From positions 2,989,411-3,053,410 of the forward strand of contig NC_006370.1 of NCBI RefSeq assembly GCF_000196255.1: 64,000 nt of DNA, read 5' to 3'. Source of the DNA: Photobacterium profundum SS9. GTDB taxonomy: Bacteria > Pseudomonadota > Gammaproteobacteria > Enterobacterales > Vibrionaceae. Shown here piece by piece: positions 19,573 to 29,516 of this stretch (its first letter is position 1; each line of letters starts with the position of its first letter). Position numbers and translations under genes: made by a program. The notes under the pieces were generated by a model, which searched no databases, was not told the DNA's origin, and was given only the letters and a program-made list of their open reading frames with translations.

Positions 19573-20241
19573 ATGATTTTGCACGGTGCATCCATTTCCC
19601 CTTTTGTTAGAAAAATCATGTTGGCACTTGCCTATAAAGGCATTGCTTATGATCTACAGCCGCTAAACCCTTATCTTGAAAAAGAATTGGCTCATAAACG
19701 TCATCCAATGGGAAAAGTGCCCGTTCTAGAACATAATAATCAAACGATCATGGATTCCACCGTTATCGCACATTACCTCGATGATATATGCCCCGTACCG
19801 CCCCTCTATCCAGGTACAGCAGAAGATAGGGCAAAGATACGTTGGCTAGAAGAATATTCAGATACACGATTAACCTCGCTCATTGGTGGGGTGCTTTTCT
19901 ATCAAAAAGTATTACGGGGTAAAATTCTCAATAAAGACGTTGATCAAGATGCCATCGATCAATGCTTACAACATCACCTTCCTATGGTGTTGGATTATTT
20001 AGAACAGCAAATACCGGCAAAAGGGTATGTTTGCGAACACTTTTCTATGGCAGAAGTGAGCTTATGGAGCATATTTCGAAATGGCTGGATGGCAGGGTTA
20101 AGACTCAATTCACATTATCCCAAGTTACATGCTTATATCAGCACAATAGAACAAGAACCTTGGATTGCGAACCTCATCAGTGAAGAAAATCATGAGCTCA
20201 GTAGCTTTTACTGTGAACCCATGATCTTTAAAGCAAACTAA
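19573..20241 (+). CDS. Glutathione S-transferase family protein
   Basis: A 222-residue cytoplasmic protein with an N-terminal thioredoxin-fold GST domain: GASISPFVRKIMLALAYKG (catalytic Ser likely near residue 6-8), the cis-proline motif GKVPVLEH, and DSTVIAHYLDD for the glutathione gamma-glutamyl group. The C-terminal ~130 residues form the all-helical domain, with AEVSLWSIFRNGWMAGL. It could detoxify electrophiles; the substrate cannot be deduced. It resembles SspA superficially, but lacks the ribosomal-protein operon context of sspA. It stands alone between the ansA terminator and convergent yeaC. Confidence 0.82.
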   Translation: MILHGASISPFVRKIMLALAYKGIAYDLQPLNPYLEKELAHKRHPMGKVPVLEHNNQTIMDSTVIAHYLDDICPVPPLYPGTAEDRAKIRWLEEYSDTRLTSLIGGVLFYQKVLRGKILNKDVDQDAIDQCLQHHLPMVLDYLEQQIPAKGYVCEHFSMAEVSLWSIFRNGWMAGLRLNSHYPKLHAYISTIEQEPWIANLISEENHELSSFYCEPMIFKAN

Positions 20242-20250
20242 AGGCGTTCT

Positions 20251-20556
20251 TTATAAATCGCCATGACCAAAGCGCGCAATATCATTAAGGTCAGATTCTA
20301 ATACCAGTTCTTTTACGCCGAAGTCGCGCTTCAATTCTGCTTTTGACTTAAATTTAATGTCACCGCCGGCTTCAACCGACATATGTTCAGCATTATCATT
20401 ATGTCGCGACTGGTATAGCATGACGGCTTGCTGCGCAGAATCACGCTGCTCTTGCGTTAATACCGAGCCATCAGGCCATTTACCTATTTCAACAGCTGTT
20501 GAGATTCGCTGATATACTTCTGGCGTCATTGCGTCTAATAATTGTTTTACATCCAT
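20251..20556 (-). CDS. yeaC: YeaC family protein (DUF1315)
   Basis: A 101-residue protein matching YeaC/DUF1315. It starts MDVKQLLDAMTPEVYQRI and includes GKWPDGSVLTQEQRD, AVMLYQSRHN and a C-terminal acidic end. The function is unknown. In E. coli yeaC adjoins msrB and gapA. Here msrB-gapA lie about 3 kb away, separated by a DUF2989 gene and the IS element, so the ancestral cluster is still visible. It is convergent with the GST-like gene (9-bp gap). Confidence 0.88.
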   Translation of the reverse strand: MDVKQLLDAMTPEVYQRISTAVEIGKWPDGSVLTQEQRDSAQQAVMLYQSRHNDNAEHMSVEAGGDIKFKSKAELKRDFGVKELVLESDLNDIARFGHGDL

Positions 20557-20813
20557 TTTTTACTCCGTTGCACGACTCTCATCCGTGCGTTTACGATCGC
20601 CATTACGTTAAATATGGTATAAGGTTTATTGCTTCCTTACCGCTAACCATAAAGGCATGGTAAAAACAGTCAAGTAAGAACCGTATTTCTGCTTTGATGA
20701 TCACATTTATATTGTCGTTCACACTGATGTCACACCATTTACTGATAGACTTATAAACAATAAACGATAGAACTTACTGCCACCCTTAACCTGTTGACGA
20801 GTAACGATAATTT

Positions 20814-21626
20814 ATGCATTTCCGATTCATTAAACTTGCTCTCTTAGCGTCCTTAACAACGCTATTGAGCGGCTGCTACGAACGCCATCGAACAACAGAC
20901 AGTTTATGTGAAAGTTACCCCGCATTGTGTGCAGAACTAAACGTCAACGATGGTCAATGTCGTATTCAACGTACGAATTTAATTTGGCAACGTTTTGATG
21001 TGCATAAAAATCCAACTGATGCTGAAAAATTCAAAGAGCTGCAATTCACATATGATTATCAAAAATGCTTAGAGTACGCGGCACGTATCGAACCGACGGA
21101 ATTAAAAGAACGTAAAACTATCCGCATGAATGCACTCATTCATAGCTACGACGCCATTAAACGTTTGAACTTAGAACTGTCAACGTCTCCGGATCCCGAC
21201 ATTATTTACTACCGTTGGAGCCAAGGCGATCAAAATGCATTGCGTCAATTTTTATTATTAGAGGGTACGCCAAAATTAGAAACACCCGCTTTGCAGCTCG
21301 CACTTGCAACCTACTACACCTATAAAGATAAAGAAAAAACATTGGCGTTATTGAAGCATGCATTAGAGCTGTATAAAAAAGGAGATAAAATACAGCCTGA
21401 AATCATCCAGAGTCTAGCAACAATTTCACATCAGAAAGGATTAACTCAGAATGCGTATATCTGGGCAACAGTAGGATCACATTTTAACCTACCCGTCGCG
21501 AACAAAGAAAAGCTTGCTGCTTTATACCCTATGGTAGACAGTAAACGAGAGACATTAGATAACAGTGCTAATAAAATCACAAATGCACTCAAGAACGGGG
21601 AATTCACAGCAGATATGATGAAATAA
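20814..21626 (+). CDS. DUF2989 family lipoprotein
   Basis: A 270-residue predicted lipoprotein: a signal sequence with lipobox LLSGC (cysteine about residue 21), then a mature helical domain. The region CESYPALCAELNVNDGQCRIQRTNLIWQRF and the repeat-like helices (LALATYYTYKDKEKTLALLKHALELYKKG) match the DUF2989 family of Vibrionaceae, and the C-terminal half looks TPR/Sel1-like. The function is unknown. A 257-bp gap upstream (20557-20813) holds its promoter; no specific operator was recognised. Confidence 0.8.
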   Translation: MHFRFIKLALLASLTTLLSGCYERHRTTDSLCESYPALCAELNVNDGQCRIQRTNLIWQRFDVHKNPTDAEKFKELQFTYDYQKCLEYAARIEPTELKERKTIRMNALIHSYDAIKRLNLELSTSPDPDIIYYRWSQGDQNALRQFLLLEGTPKLETPALQLALATYYTYKDKEKTLALLKHALELYKKGDKIQPEIIQSLATISHQKGLTQNAYIWATVGSHFNLPVANKEKLAALYPMVDSKRETLDNSANKITNALKNGEFTADMMK

Positions 21627-21673
21627 AACCACAAAATAACAAACCATAATAGCTGCATCGTAGTTTCACACTG

Positions 21674-21684
21674 TATACCCAAGC
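21674..21684. repeat. Left end of repeat family 1, copy A (split by the IS)
   Basis: TATACCCAAGC is the left terminal sequence of the 265-bp repeat, cut by insertion of the IS4-family element. Its last nine bases (21676-21684) are duplicated at 23045-23053, where the repeat resumes. Confidence 0.85.
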
Positions 21685-23044
21685 CTGAGGGATCCCCACA
21701 AAATATTCATCATAGTAGATCCTCCATGCTAACTGCTAGCTCTGATAAATGAGCTAGCACGTAAACATATTCATCTATCGTTATGGTATATCTGCCGTCT
21801 TTTACAACTTCTCGACCAATGTAAATCGTGGATAATACTGCCCGATATTTAAGTGAATTAGCTTGTAGTGAATAATGAATTTTTTTCATTACCGCGGCTC
21901 TTCCAACGCACCAGATGATAAATAAGATCAACCCTGCAATAAGAAGTAAATTGTCAAACCTTTCCACTGATTTTGAATTTGCATATTCTAAACTTATGCC
22001 CAGCTTGCCATTTTTAGTATCTCTAAAATTCTCTTCTATCTGCATTCGTTGACGGTACAGTGATACCGCGATGTTTGCGTTATTTTTGTATCTCGGAGGG
22101 AGCTTGAAAACCAGTAACCATGCTTCATTAGCGTCTTTTTCATGCGTTTTATCGGTTGTTCTTTGCGAAACCCCACCTCGCTTTTTTTTAGCACTACGCC
22201 CCTTTTTATTCCGCTTAAATAATACGCCTTCACACTTAAATTTAGCGACCTTACCGTAGTAAAGTACACCAAGATGCTCAGCTTTGTTTACCTTCGCGGC
22301 CTTGAACCATTGATAGCTTGTGTACCAGGTTTCCTTATCTTGAGATAGTGAGACTTGCCCTCGTACTCGGCCAATCCAATACCAACCTTTTAACTCTACG
22401 GCTTTAAACCAAGGTGACCGATAGATAGCATCTGTTGTGATGACGGGCTGGCATCCTTCAGGCAGCACTTGCTCTAACTCATCTAAGAAACTCTGGTGGG
22501 CTTTTTCTGTGTTGAGTTCACTTTCATGGAATGTTTTTTCATATAAAACTAACCCTCTCCCTTGCATTGGAATGCTCGCCCTCAAGAGTTGATAGATTTC
22601 CTGACCATTAATTGGAGACCAATCGATTAAAATAATAGGGTGCTTTTCTCTTCCAATTAATTGCTCGGTCATATACTCGTAGTAGTCATGACGCTCACAG
22701 TGTAAGTGTGCATTACCAATAAGGCGATCGGCTCGCTTAATGTCATGTTTTTTTGTGGTCACAGAGCCTGACTCTAAGCCTCGACCTAGATAAGTCACTG
22801 ATACTCTTTGGTCTTTAATCCCAGACTCAATAAAAGTACAAAGTGTCTTTAACCGTGAGGAGTGAATTTGAGGGTAGTATGAACGAAGATCTTGGTATAG
22901 AATTTCAGTTGCTTTCATGGCTATGCAAATTTGACGTTTATGGTGAATGTTCTGATCTCAATTAGCCATGAAAGTTTCATTTCACCTAAAAAAACTCACT
23001 TATCTTCTTATTGAAAACTCATCAATTTCGTGGGGATTCGTCAG
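21685..23044 (-). mobile_element. Intact IS4-family insertion sequence, 1360 bp
   Basis: The ends are imperfect 20-bp inverted repeats, 17 of 20 matching: CTGAGGGATCCCCACAAAAT (21685-21704) and the complement of the right end at 23025-23044. The element is flanked by 9-bp direct repeats TACCCAAGC (21676-21684 and 23045-23053), a target-site duplication. It contains a single full-length transposase gene. The target lies inside a dispersed intergenic repeat, so no gene was disrupted. Intact gene, matching ends and perfect duplication indicate a fairly recent insertion. Confidence 0.93.
21710..22918 (-). CDS. IS4-family DDE transposase
   Basis: A 402-residue transposase filling most of the 1360-bp element. 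The DDE residues are visible: first Asp in PIILIDWSPI (about residue 99), second Asp in VITTDAIYRSPWF (about 162), and the Glu in YRQRMQIEENFRDTK. That last segment fits the IS4 signature Y-x2-R-x3-E-x6-K exactly. A Lys/Arg-rich insert (KRNKKGRSAKKKRGG, about 236-250) lies between the Asp motifs and the YREK motif, in or near the insertion-domain position. The reading frame is uninterrupted, so it is probably functional. Confidence 0.95.
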   Translation of the reverse strand: MKATEILYQDLRSYYPQIHSSRLKTLCTFIESGIKDQRVSVTYLGRGLESGSVTTKKHDIKRADRLIGNAHLHCERHDYYEYMTEQLIGREKHPIILIDWSPINGQEIYQLLRASIPMQGRGLVLYEKTFHESELNTEKAHQSFLDELEQVLPEGCQPVITTDAIYRSPWFKAVELKGWYWIGRVRGQVSLSQDKETWYTSYQWFKAAKVNKAEHLGVLYYGKVAKFKCEGVLFKRNKKGRSAKKKRGGVSQRTTDKTHEKDANEAWLLVFKLPPRYKNNANIAVSLYRQRMQIEENFRDTKNGKLGISLEYANSKSVERFDNLLLIAGLILFIIWCVGRAAVMKKIHYSLQANSLKYRAVLSTIYIGREVVKDGRYTITIDEYVYVLAHLSELAVSMEDLL

Positions 23045-23308
23045 TACCCAAGCTACCTCAAGATGCAGGATTCAGAGTGATCTCAGCGTATTTAATTCAA
23101 GGAAAATGTGTGTAGGAATGGCATTCCCTTTCAAGCACATTTGACACAGAAGTAGATACGCTGAATCACTCCCGAAGGGCGAGTTTTGTTGGGCTCTATG
23201 CGGCGTTGCTCATTTTCAACGTAGGACCACTAGGTCTATAAATGAGCGCCTAGCCTACAGCTCAACAAATTCTCGCTGAAACGAGCATCTTGAGGTTACT
23301 TGGGTATA
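23045..23308. repeat. Repeat family 1, copy A (main part)
   Basis: The rest of a 266-bp MITE-like repeat whose first 11 bp lie left of the IS. It ends in CTTGGGTATA, the inverse of its left end. Internal stems: 23075-23094 with 23153-23171; TTTGTTGGGCT with AGCTCAACAAA; GCTCATTT with AAATGAGC. Compared with copies at 51.8 and 57.8 kb, paired positions change together. No open reading frame of note. Confidence 0.88.
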
Positions 23309-23315
23309 TATAATA

Positions 23316-23347
23316 AATTTAAAAGGACGCTCTCGTCCTTTTAAATT
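23316..23347. terminator. Bidirectional terminator downstream of msrB
   Basis: A perfect 14-bp stem AATTTAAAAGGACG / CGTCCTTTTAAATT with a CTCT loop, placed between repeat family 1 copy A and repeat family 2 copy 1. Confidence 0.8.
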
Positions 23348-23360
23348 CCAATCACTTTTT

Positions 23361-23525
23361 TATACCAACCTAAATAAGTATCTGATCATTCTTGCTGGTT
23401 AAAATCGATAATAACAGCGTTAGAAATTTTATAATTAGAACCACTAGTTACTCCAATTTCTGTCTTGTTCTTACCTATTTTTCCTGCGCAAATTTATAAC
23501 CACTTACTTATCCATATTGGTATTA
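23361..23525. repeat. Repeat family 2, copy 1 (about 165 bp)
   Basis: Nearly the same sequence occurs at 40661-40824. The ends are imperfect inverted repeats: TATACCAACCTAAATAAGTA at the left, and the complement of TAATACCAATATGGATAAGT at the right. It encodes nothing obvious. Its right end overlaps the msrB stop codon (23523-23525), so the repeat supplies the end of that gene. MITE-like in form; no parent transposon is present. Confidence 0.8.
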
Positions 23526-23912
23526 CTCTTCAGTATTAAACACTAAAGATACCGAGTTAACACAATACCGCTCACCGGTTGTGTTTGGTCCGTCAGGAAA
23601 TACATGCCCTAAATGACTATCGCAATTTGCACAGCGAATTTCAGTACGCAGCATACCGTGTGAATTATCTTCAATATATCGGACAGCTTCCTTATTCACA
23701 GGCGCATCAAAACTTGGCCAGCCGCAACCAGAGTCGTATTTGTTGTCAGATACAAATAAAGGGGCTTCACAACATGTGCAACTATAAAGGCCAGTTTCAC
23801 GGTTATGCAGCAATGTTCCCGAGAAAGATGCCTCTGTCCCCTTTTCTCGACAAATATGATATTGATCTTCGGTTAATTTTTTTCGCCAATAAGCATCTGT
23901 TTTATCAGTCAT
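23523..23912 (-). CDS. msrB: Peptide-methionine (R)-S-oxide reductase
   Basis: A 129-residue MsrB that repairs the R-epimer of methionine sulfoxide in proteins. Visible are the zinc cysteine pairs ([11 protein letters not shown] and [12 protein letters not shown]), the core [10 protein letters not shown] and the catalytic cysteine in [13 protein letters not shown]. The ATG at 23912 (MTDKTDAYW) is preferred because a TAGG precedes it and its length fits the family; upstream in-frame ATGs at 23951 and 23933 would add 7-13 residues. The stop codon falls in the terminal repeat of a MITE-like element. msrB next to divergent gapA is the enterobacterial arrangement. Confidence 0.95.
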   Translation of the reverse strand: MTDKTDAYWRKKLTEDQYHICREKGTEASFSGTLLHNRETGLYSCTCCEAPLFVSDNKYDSGCGWPSFDAPVNKEAVRYIEDNSHGMLRTEIRCANCDSHLGHVFPDGPNTTGERYCVNSVSLVFNTEE

Positions 23913-24120
23913 TTTAAAACCTATTTTATCCATTTTTGCACTAACTGACATTTAGACTTGCCAATTATCACAACTGTAGCACATACTTTCTGCTCTGAAG
24001 ATTTGTTTACATGTCTAAGACAATTTTTGTTCTTAGGTACCTAATTGAAAGTTAATAACTATAACGCCGAACATTTGAACAAATAGCGTTCAAATTAACA
24101 ACGTTGTAGTAAGAATGTAA

Positions 24121-25239
<1,119 letters not shown>

Positions 25240-25261
25240 TTTTCACTTAGCAAAGTGACAA

Positions 25262-25288
25262 AAGGGCAGCTATTAGCTGCCTTTTTTT
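25262..25288 (+). terminator. Terminator after gapA
   Basis: GGCAGCTA-T-TAGCTGCC (25265-25281) is followed by seven T. The remaining ~290 bp to yeaD (25289-25580) is A/T-rich and shows no further feature. Confidence 0.85.
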
Positions 25289-25580
25289 ACACCTGTTATA
25301 CACAGAACAATTGATAATTACACTGCCATATTCAATGAACCCACCCCTTTAGTATTGTAACAACACGATAAATCGGTCACTTTTAGTATCATTGAACCGC
25401 TAAGAGTCAGCTTTACATCCGTTCCCCTTGTTGAGATTTTACAAATTTAACAAATAAGTTTTCACAAATAATGATATTTTTAAACGAAAAATAAGTATTT
25501 ATTCCGCTATCTTTTCTACACGAAATTTTGATTGAATAGCTGAATAAACATTTAAATCATAGTTAAGTAAGGAATAGTCG

Positions 25581-26456
25581 ATGGATTTACGTAAGCTTTC
25601 AACGATTAATGCACTTTCAGATGCTGTTACCATTTGTAAATTTCAGGGCGTGAAAATAGTTCGCGTTATTCATGATACTGCCGAAGCGGGTATATCTCTT
25701 CATGGTGGACACCTGATTTGGTTCAAACCAGCAGGTGAGCAAGATGTAATATGGCTTAGTGAAAAAGCTGAGTTTGATACAACTAAAGCCATTCGTGGCG
25801 GTATTCCTGTCTGTTGGCCCTGGTTTGGAAAAGCAGCAACACCGTCTCATGGTTTCGCACGAAACAGCCAATGGACACTCAAAGAACACCGTGAAAATAG
25901 CAATGGCGTGATTATTTCGCTGATGTTAGAAGACTCTGAATCAACACGTGAAATGTGGCCACATAAATTCAAAAATGAACTGATTTTTGAAATTGGCACA
26001 GAACTTAAAGTCCACTTAACATCAACCAATGTCGATGATCATAGCTGGTCATACGGCGGTGCCTTACACACTTACTTTACTGTTGCAGATATCAATACTG
26101 TTGAAATTACAGATATGGGTAAAGAATATATCGATAGTACACAGGGTGATAAAGCCGTACAAGGTGGCAACACACTCGTATTTACTCAAGAAGTGGATCG
26201 CGTTTATACCTCACCACAAGATATCATCACCATTAATGATAAAAACAATACACGCCAAATTTCAGTTAAAAACCAAGGCCATAATGCAGCGGTTATTTGG
26301 AATCCTTGGCAAGACTTATCAATCAGTATGAGTGGCATGGCAGATAACAGCTTTGAAACCATGGTGTGCGTTGAATCAACGATTTATGGTCAAGGTATTG
26401 AGTTAGCACCCGGTCAATCTCACACCCTAAGCACACTGATTTCTGTGAAAAAGTAA
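25581..26456 (+). CDS. yeaD: D-hexose-6-phosphate mutarotase (YeaD)
   Basis: A 291-residue aldose-1-epimerase-fold protein of the YeaD family, which interconverts anomers of glucose 6-phosphate and related sugars. Typical motifs are GGHLIWFKPAGEQDVIWLS, IRGGIPVCWPWFG, the region with catalytic His in SWSYGGALHTYF, and the C-terminal MVCVESTIYGQGIELAPGQ. It follows gapA on the same strand as in E. coli, but with a terminator and 340 bp between, so it is expressed separately. Confidence 0.92.
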   Translation: MDLRKLSTINALSDAVTICKFQGVKIVRVIHDTAEAGISLHGGHLIWFKPAGEQDVIWLSEKAEFDTTKAIRGGIPVCWPWFGKAATPSHGFARNSQWTLKEHRENSNGVIISLMLEDSESTREMWPHKFKNELIFEIGTELKVHLTSTNVDDHSWSYGGALHTYFTVADINTVEITDMGKEYIDSTQGDKAVQGGNTLVFTQEVDRVYTSPQDIITINDKNNTRQISVKNQGHNAAVIWNPWQDLSISMSGMADNSFETMVCVESTIYGQGIELAPGQSHTLSTLISVKK

Positions 26457-26501
26457 TCGGGTTATCATTCGACACCACTGAGCTGTAATATTCAGTTAAA
26501 C

Positions 26502-26526
26502 AAGCCGCATAGCTGTGCGGCTTTTT
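26502..26526. terminator. Terminator between yeaD and the VOC gene
   Basis: AAGCCGCA (26502-26509) pairs with TGCGGCTT (26516-26523), followed by T; usable by both converging genes. Confidence 0.8.
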
Positions 26527-26549
26527 AATATAGACATAAGCAATGCTCA

Positions 26550-26930
26550 TTAAGCCATCATATGCGATGTCGCTTCAATGAGTACCCAACCATTACCGTC
26601 TGGATCCGTAAACGTTGCAAAGCGGCCGCCAATAAGTGACACAATCTCAGACAAGCTCACCCCCCTATCCGCTAATTCATTATAAGTTGATGTTATATCA
26701 TCAGTTTTAACCACCAGACCTTGTACAGAGCCCGCTTTCATTCCAGCAAATGGCACCACTAAACTAATGGTTGTTTCCGCGCCTTTAGGTGCGAGCTGAA
26801 TCCAGCGTTTCTTATTATTTGCATGATGATCACGTACTAATTCAAAGCCCAACGCATCACGATAAAATAACAATGACTGGCCCTGATTAGAAACAGGAAT
26901 TGATACTGTATCAACACGTGAAATACCCAT
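26550..26930 (-). CDS. VOC (glyoxalase/dioxygenase) superfamily protein
   Basis: A 126-residue single-subunit VOC-fold protein with two beta-alpha-beta-beta-beta modules. Features are RVDTVSIPVSNQGQSLLFYRDALGFELVRD at the N-terminus and GGRFATFTDPDGNGWVLIEAT at the C-terminus. The usual metal ligands are only partly apparent (Glu in the last strand), so catalysis is uncertain. It could be a glyoxalase-like enzyme or a small-molecule binding protein. It converges on yeaD and has no operon partner. Confidence 0.75.
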   Translation of the reverse strand: MGISRVDTVSIPVSNQGQSLLFYRDALGFELVRDHHANNKKRWIQLAPKGAETTISLVVPFAGMKAGSVQGLVVKTDDITSTYNELADRGVSLSEIVSLIGGRFATFTDPDGNGWVLIEATSHMMA

Positions 26931-27359
26931 AAATCAAAATCCCCTATCTATACTTTTTATTTTTCTATCTCTCAAGCTTAAAACAGGGTTGTTGATTTCG
27001 CTCGAAAAATAAGCATCAACAAAGAAAAATACAGCCAATTCAACGTATTTTTTTATTCACTCTCAAAAATAGACAAATAAATTCATTTGCGTAGCACAAA
27101 AAATCACACAAACAGGTAAAAGTACATTTCTTATCATTATACGAACAGCCTTTAAAACGCAGTAATACTCCATAAAATCGACGTCAAAAACTTAATTCAA
27201 TTATAGAATAACGATAAGCAAGCATATAAAACCAAGATGCATTAATTAAAAAATGTTAACGACTACTGATAGAATAAATACTGAATACCAGCAAAGTTCA
27301 GTTACATTTTACTAACAATCTTGCTTGCATCTCCCATTTTTTAAGAGGATAGTGAGATT

Positions 27360-27503
27360 GTGAGCAAGAAATATACAAGCCAGCAAAATGATAGAAAAAA
27401 GGAAATTTATTTAAAAACCAACAACTCAGTGAAGCATTTTGATCAGTTAGGTCTAGTCTTAGATATGAGGGATGTGAAAGTTTTTTGTTTTCGTCCTTTC
27501 TAA
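27360..27503 (+). CDS. Possible small protein or leader ORF upstream of yeaG
   Basis: A 47-codon frame starting at GTG, 10 bases after an AAGAGGA ribosome-site-like sequence, and ending 29 bp before yeaG. The predicted product begins MSKKYTSQQNDRKKEIYLK: basic and polar at first, with a more hydrophobic end (VKVFCFRPF). I recognise no family. It could be a real small protein, a leader peptide or chance. The rest of the 600-bp stretch 26931-27532 is A/T-rich with nothing else recognisable; the yeaG promoter must lie in it. Confidence 0.3.
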   Translation: MSKKYTSQQNDRKKEIYLKTNNSVKHFDQLGLVLDMRDVKVFCFRPF

Positions 27504-27532
27504 TTGATTAAAGAACGATTCAGGGGGATACC

Positions 27533-29467
27533 ATGAGTATTTTTGACCATTATCGTCAACGCTATGAAGAAGCCAAGGATGAAGAGCTTTCGTTGCAAGA
27601 ATTCCTTGAGATCTGCCGTAATGACCGTAGTTCATATGTGAACGCAGCAGAACGTCTGCTTATGGCCATCGGTGAACCAAAAATGATCGATACCGCTCAA
27701 GATCCATGCTTGAGCAGACTTTTCTCTAACCGTGTGATTTCACGCTACGAAACATTCGAAGATTTCTATGGCATGGAAGATGCGATAGAACAAATTGTTT
27801 CCTACTTAAGGCATGCTGCACAAGGTCTAGAAGAGCGTAAACAAATATTGTATTTACTTGGCCCTGTAGGTGGCGGTAAATCATCATTAGCTGAAAAGCT
27901 AAAAAGCTTAATGCAAAAAATACCAATCTATATTTTAACGGCAAACGGTGAACGTAGCCCCGTTAATGACCACCCTTTCTGCTTATTCGATAAAAATGAA
28001 GATAGCGATATTCTTAATAAAGAATATGGAATTCCGGATCGTTATCTAAATAGCATTATGTCTCCTTGGGCAGCAAAACGCTTGCATGAATTTGGCGGCG
28101 ACATCACCAAATTTAAAGTTATCAAGGTACGTCCATCTATTCTAGATCAGATCGGTATTGCTAAAACTGAGCCTGGTGATGAAAACAACCAAGATATCTC
28201 AGCCTTAGTGGGTAAAGTAGATATTCGCCAGCTTGAGCACTTCTCACAAGATGATCCTGATGCATACAGTTACTCAGGTGCCTTGTGTAAAGCTAACCAA
28301 GGGATGATGGAATTTGTAGAGATGTTTAAAGCACCGCTAAAAGTGCTGCACCCTCTACTAACAGCCACACAGGAAGGTAACTACAACGGCACTGAAGGTT
28401 TATCAGCGCTGCCGTTTGACGGTATCATTCTGGCTCACTCTAATGAATCTGAGTGGCTAGCATTCCGAAATAATAAGAATAACGAAGCCTTCCTCGACCG
28501 TGTTTACATCGTGAAAGTGCCTTATTGTTTACGTGTTTCGGAAGAAATCAAAATTTACAAAAAATTACTGCAAAACAGTGAGCTATCTTCGGCTCCATGT
28601 TCACCTAGCACACTAGAAATCCTTGCTCGATTCACCGCACTTTCTCGTTTGAAAGAGCCAGAAAATTCAAGCATCTATTCGAAAATGCGTGTCTATGATG
28701 GTGAAACATTAAAAGATACCGATCCGAAAGCAAAATCGTACCAAGAATACCGCGATTATGCTGGTGTCGATGAAGGAATGAACGGCCTATCGACTCGATT
28801 TGCCTTTAAGATCCTATCTCGCGTATTTAACTTCGATCACTCCGAAGTCGCAGCAAACCCAGTGCATCTATTCTACGTACTTGAACAACAAATTGAGCGT
28901 GAACAATTCCCGCAAGATCTGTCTGAAAAATACCTTGAGTTTTTGAAAGGTTATTTGATTCCGAAATATGTTGAGTTTATTGGAAAAGAAATCCAAACCG
29001 CATATCTTGAGTCTTACTCTGAGTACGGCCAGAATATCTTTGATCGCTACGTCAGTTACGCTGACTTTTGGATTCAAGATCAAGAGTACCGCGACCCAGA
29101 TACAGGACAATTATTTGACCGTTCAGCATTGAATAATGAACTGGAAAAAATTGAAAAACCTGCGGGGATCAGTAATCCAAAAGATTTCCGAAACGAGATT
29201 GTGAACTTCGTACTTCGTGCACGAGCTAACAATGCAGGAACAAATCCAAATTGGACTAGCTATGAAAAACTACGCACTGTAATTGAGAAAAAAATGTTCT
29301 CGAATACAGAAGAACTGCTTCCTGTTATTTCCTTCAATGCCAAAACATCAACGGATGAACAAAAGAAACATGATGATTTTGTCGCTCGAATGATGGAAAA
29401 AGGTTACACCCGTAAACAAGTACGTTTGTTATCTGAATGGTATCTACGCGTACGTAAGTCTTCATAA
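27533..29467 (+). CDS. yeaG: PrkA-family serine protein kinase (YeaG)
   Basis: A 644-residue YeaG/PrkA protein. The N-terminal AAA domain has a P-loop GPVGGGKSS at about residue 110. The C-terminal PrkA kinase-like domain covers roughly 390-640. In E. coli YeaG is a stress and nitrogen-starvation induced protein kinase. A strong AGGGGG ribosome site lies before the ATG. It heads the yeaG-yeaH-ycgB cluster (49 bp to yeaH, then 71 bp to ycgB), the full three-gene form of this stress module; E. coli has ycgB elsewhere. No sigma-54 or sigma-S promoter could be recognised with confidence. Confidence 0.95.
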   Translation: MSIFDHYRQRYEEAKDEELSLQEFLEICRNDRSSYVNAAERLLMAIGEPKMIDTAQDPCLSRLFSNRVISRYETFEDFYGMEDAIEQIVSYLRHAAQGLEERKQILYLLGPVGGGKSSLAEKLKSLMQKIPIYILTANGERSPVNDHPFCLFDKNEDSDILNKEYGIPDRYLNSIMSPWAAKRLHEFGGDITKFKVIKVRPSILDQIGIAKTEPGDENNQDISALVGKVDIRQLEHFSQDDPDAYSYSGALCKANQGMMEFVEMFKAPLKVLHPLLTATQEGNYNGTEGLSALPFDGIILAHSNESEWLAFRNNKNNEAFLDRVYIVKVPYCLRVSEEIKIYKKLLQNSELSSAPCSPSTLEILARFTALSRLKEPENSSIYSKMRVYDGETLKDTDPKAKSYQEYRDYAGVDEGMNGLSTRFAFKILSRVFNFDHSEVAANPVHLFYVLEQQIEREQFPQDLSEKYLEFLKGYLIPKYVEFIGKEIQTAYLESYSEYGQNIFDRYVSYADFWIQDQEYRDPDTGQLFDRSALNNELEKIEKPAGISNPKDFRNEIVNFVLRARANNAGTNPNWTSYEKLRTVIEKKMFSNTEELLPVISFNAKTSTDEQKKHDDFVARMMEKGYTRKQVRLLSEWYLRVRKSS

Positions 29468-29516
29468 ATACAGAAGATGAACACGCAGTAGGATAAATAA
29501 ACAGGGGGGAGAGCTT

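Noticed and set aside
22036..22272. Second, smaller transposase frame inside the IS
   Set aside because: It lies in another frame of the intact 402-residue transposase and has no ribosome site; no frameshifted second protein is needed.
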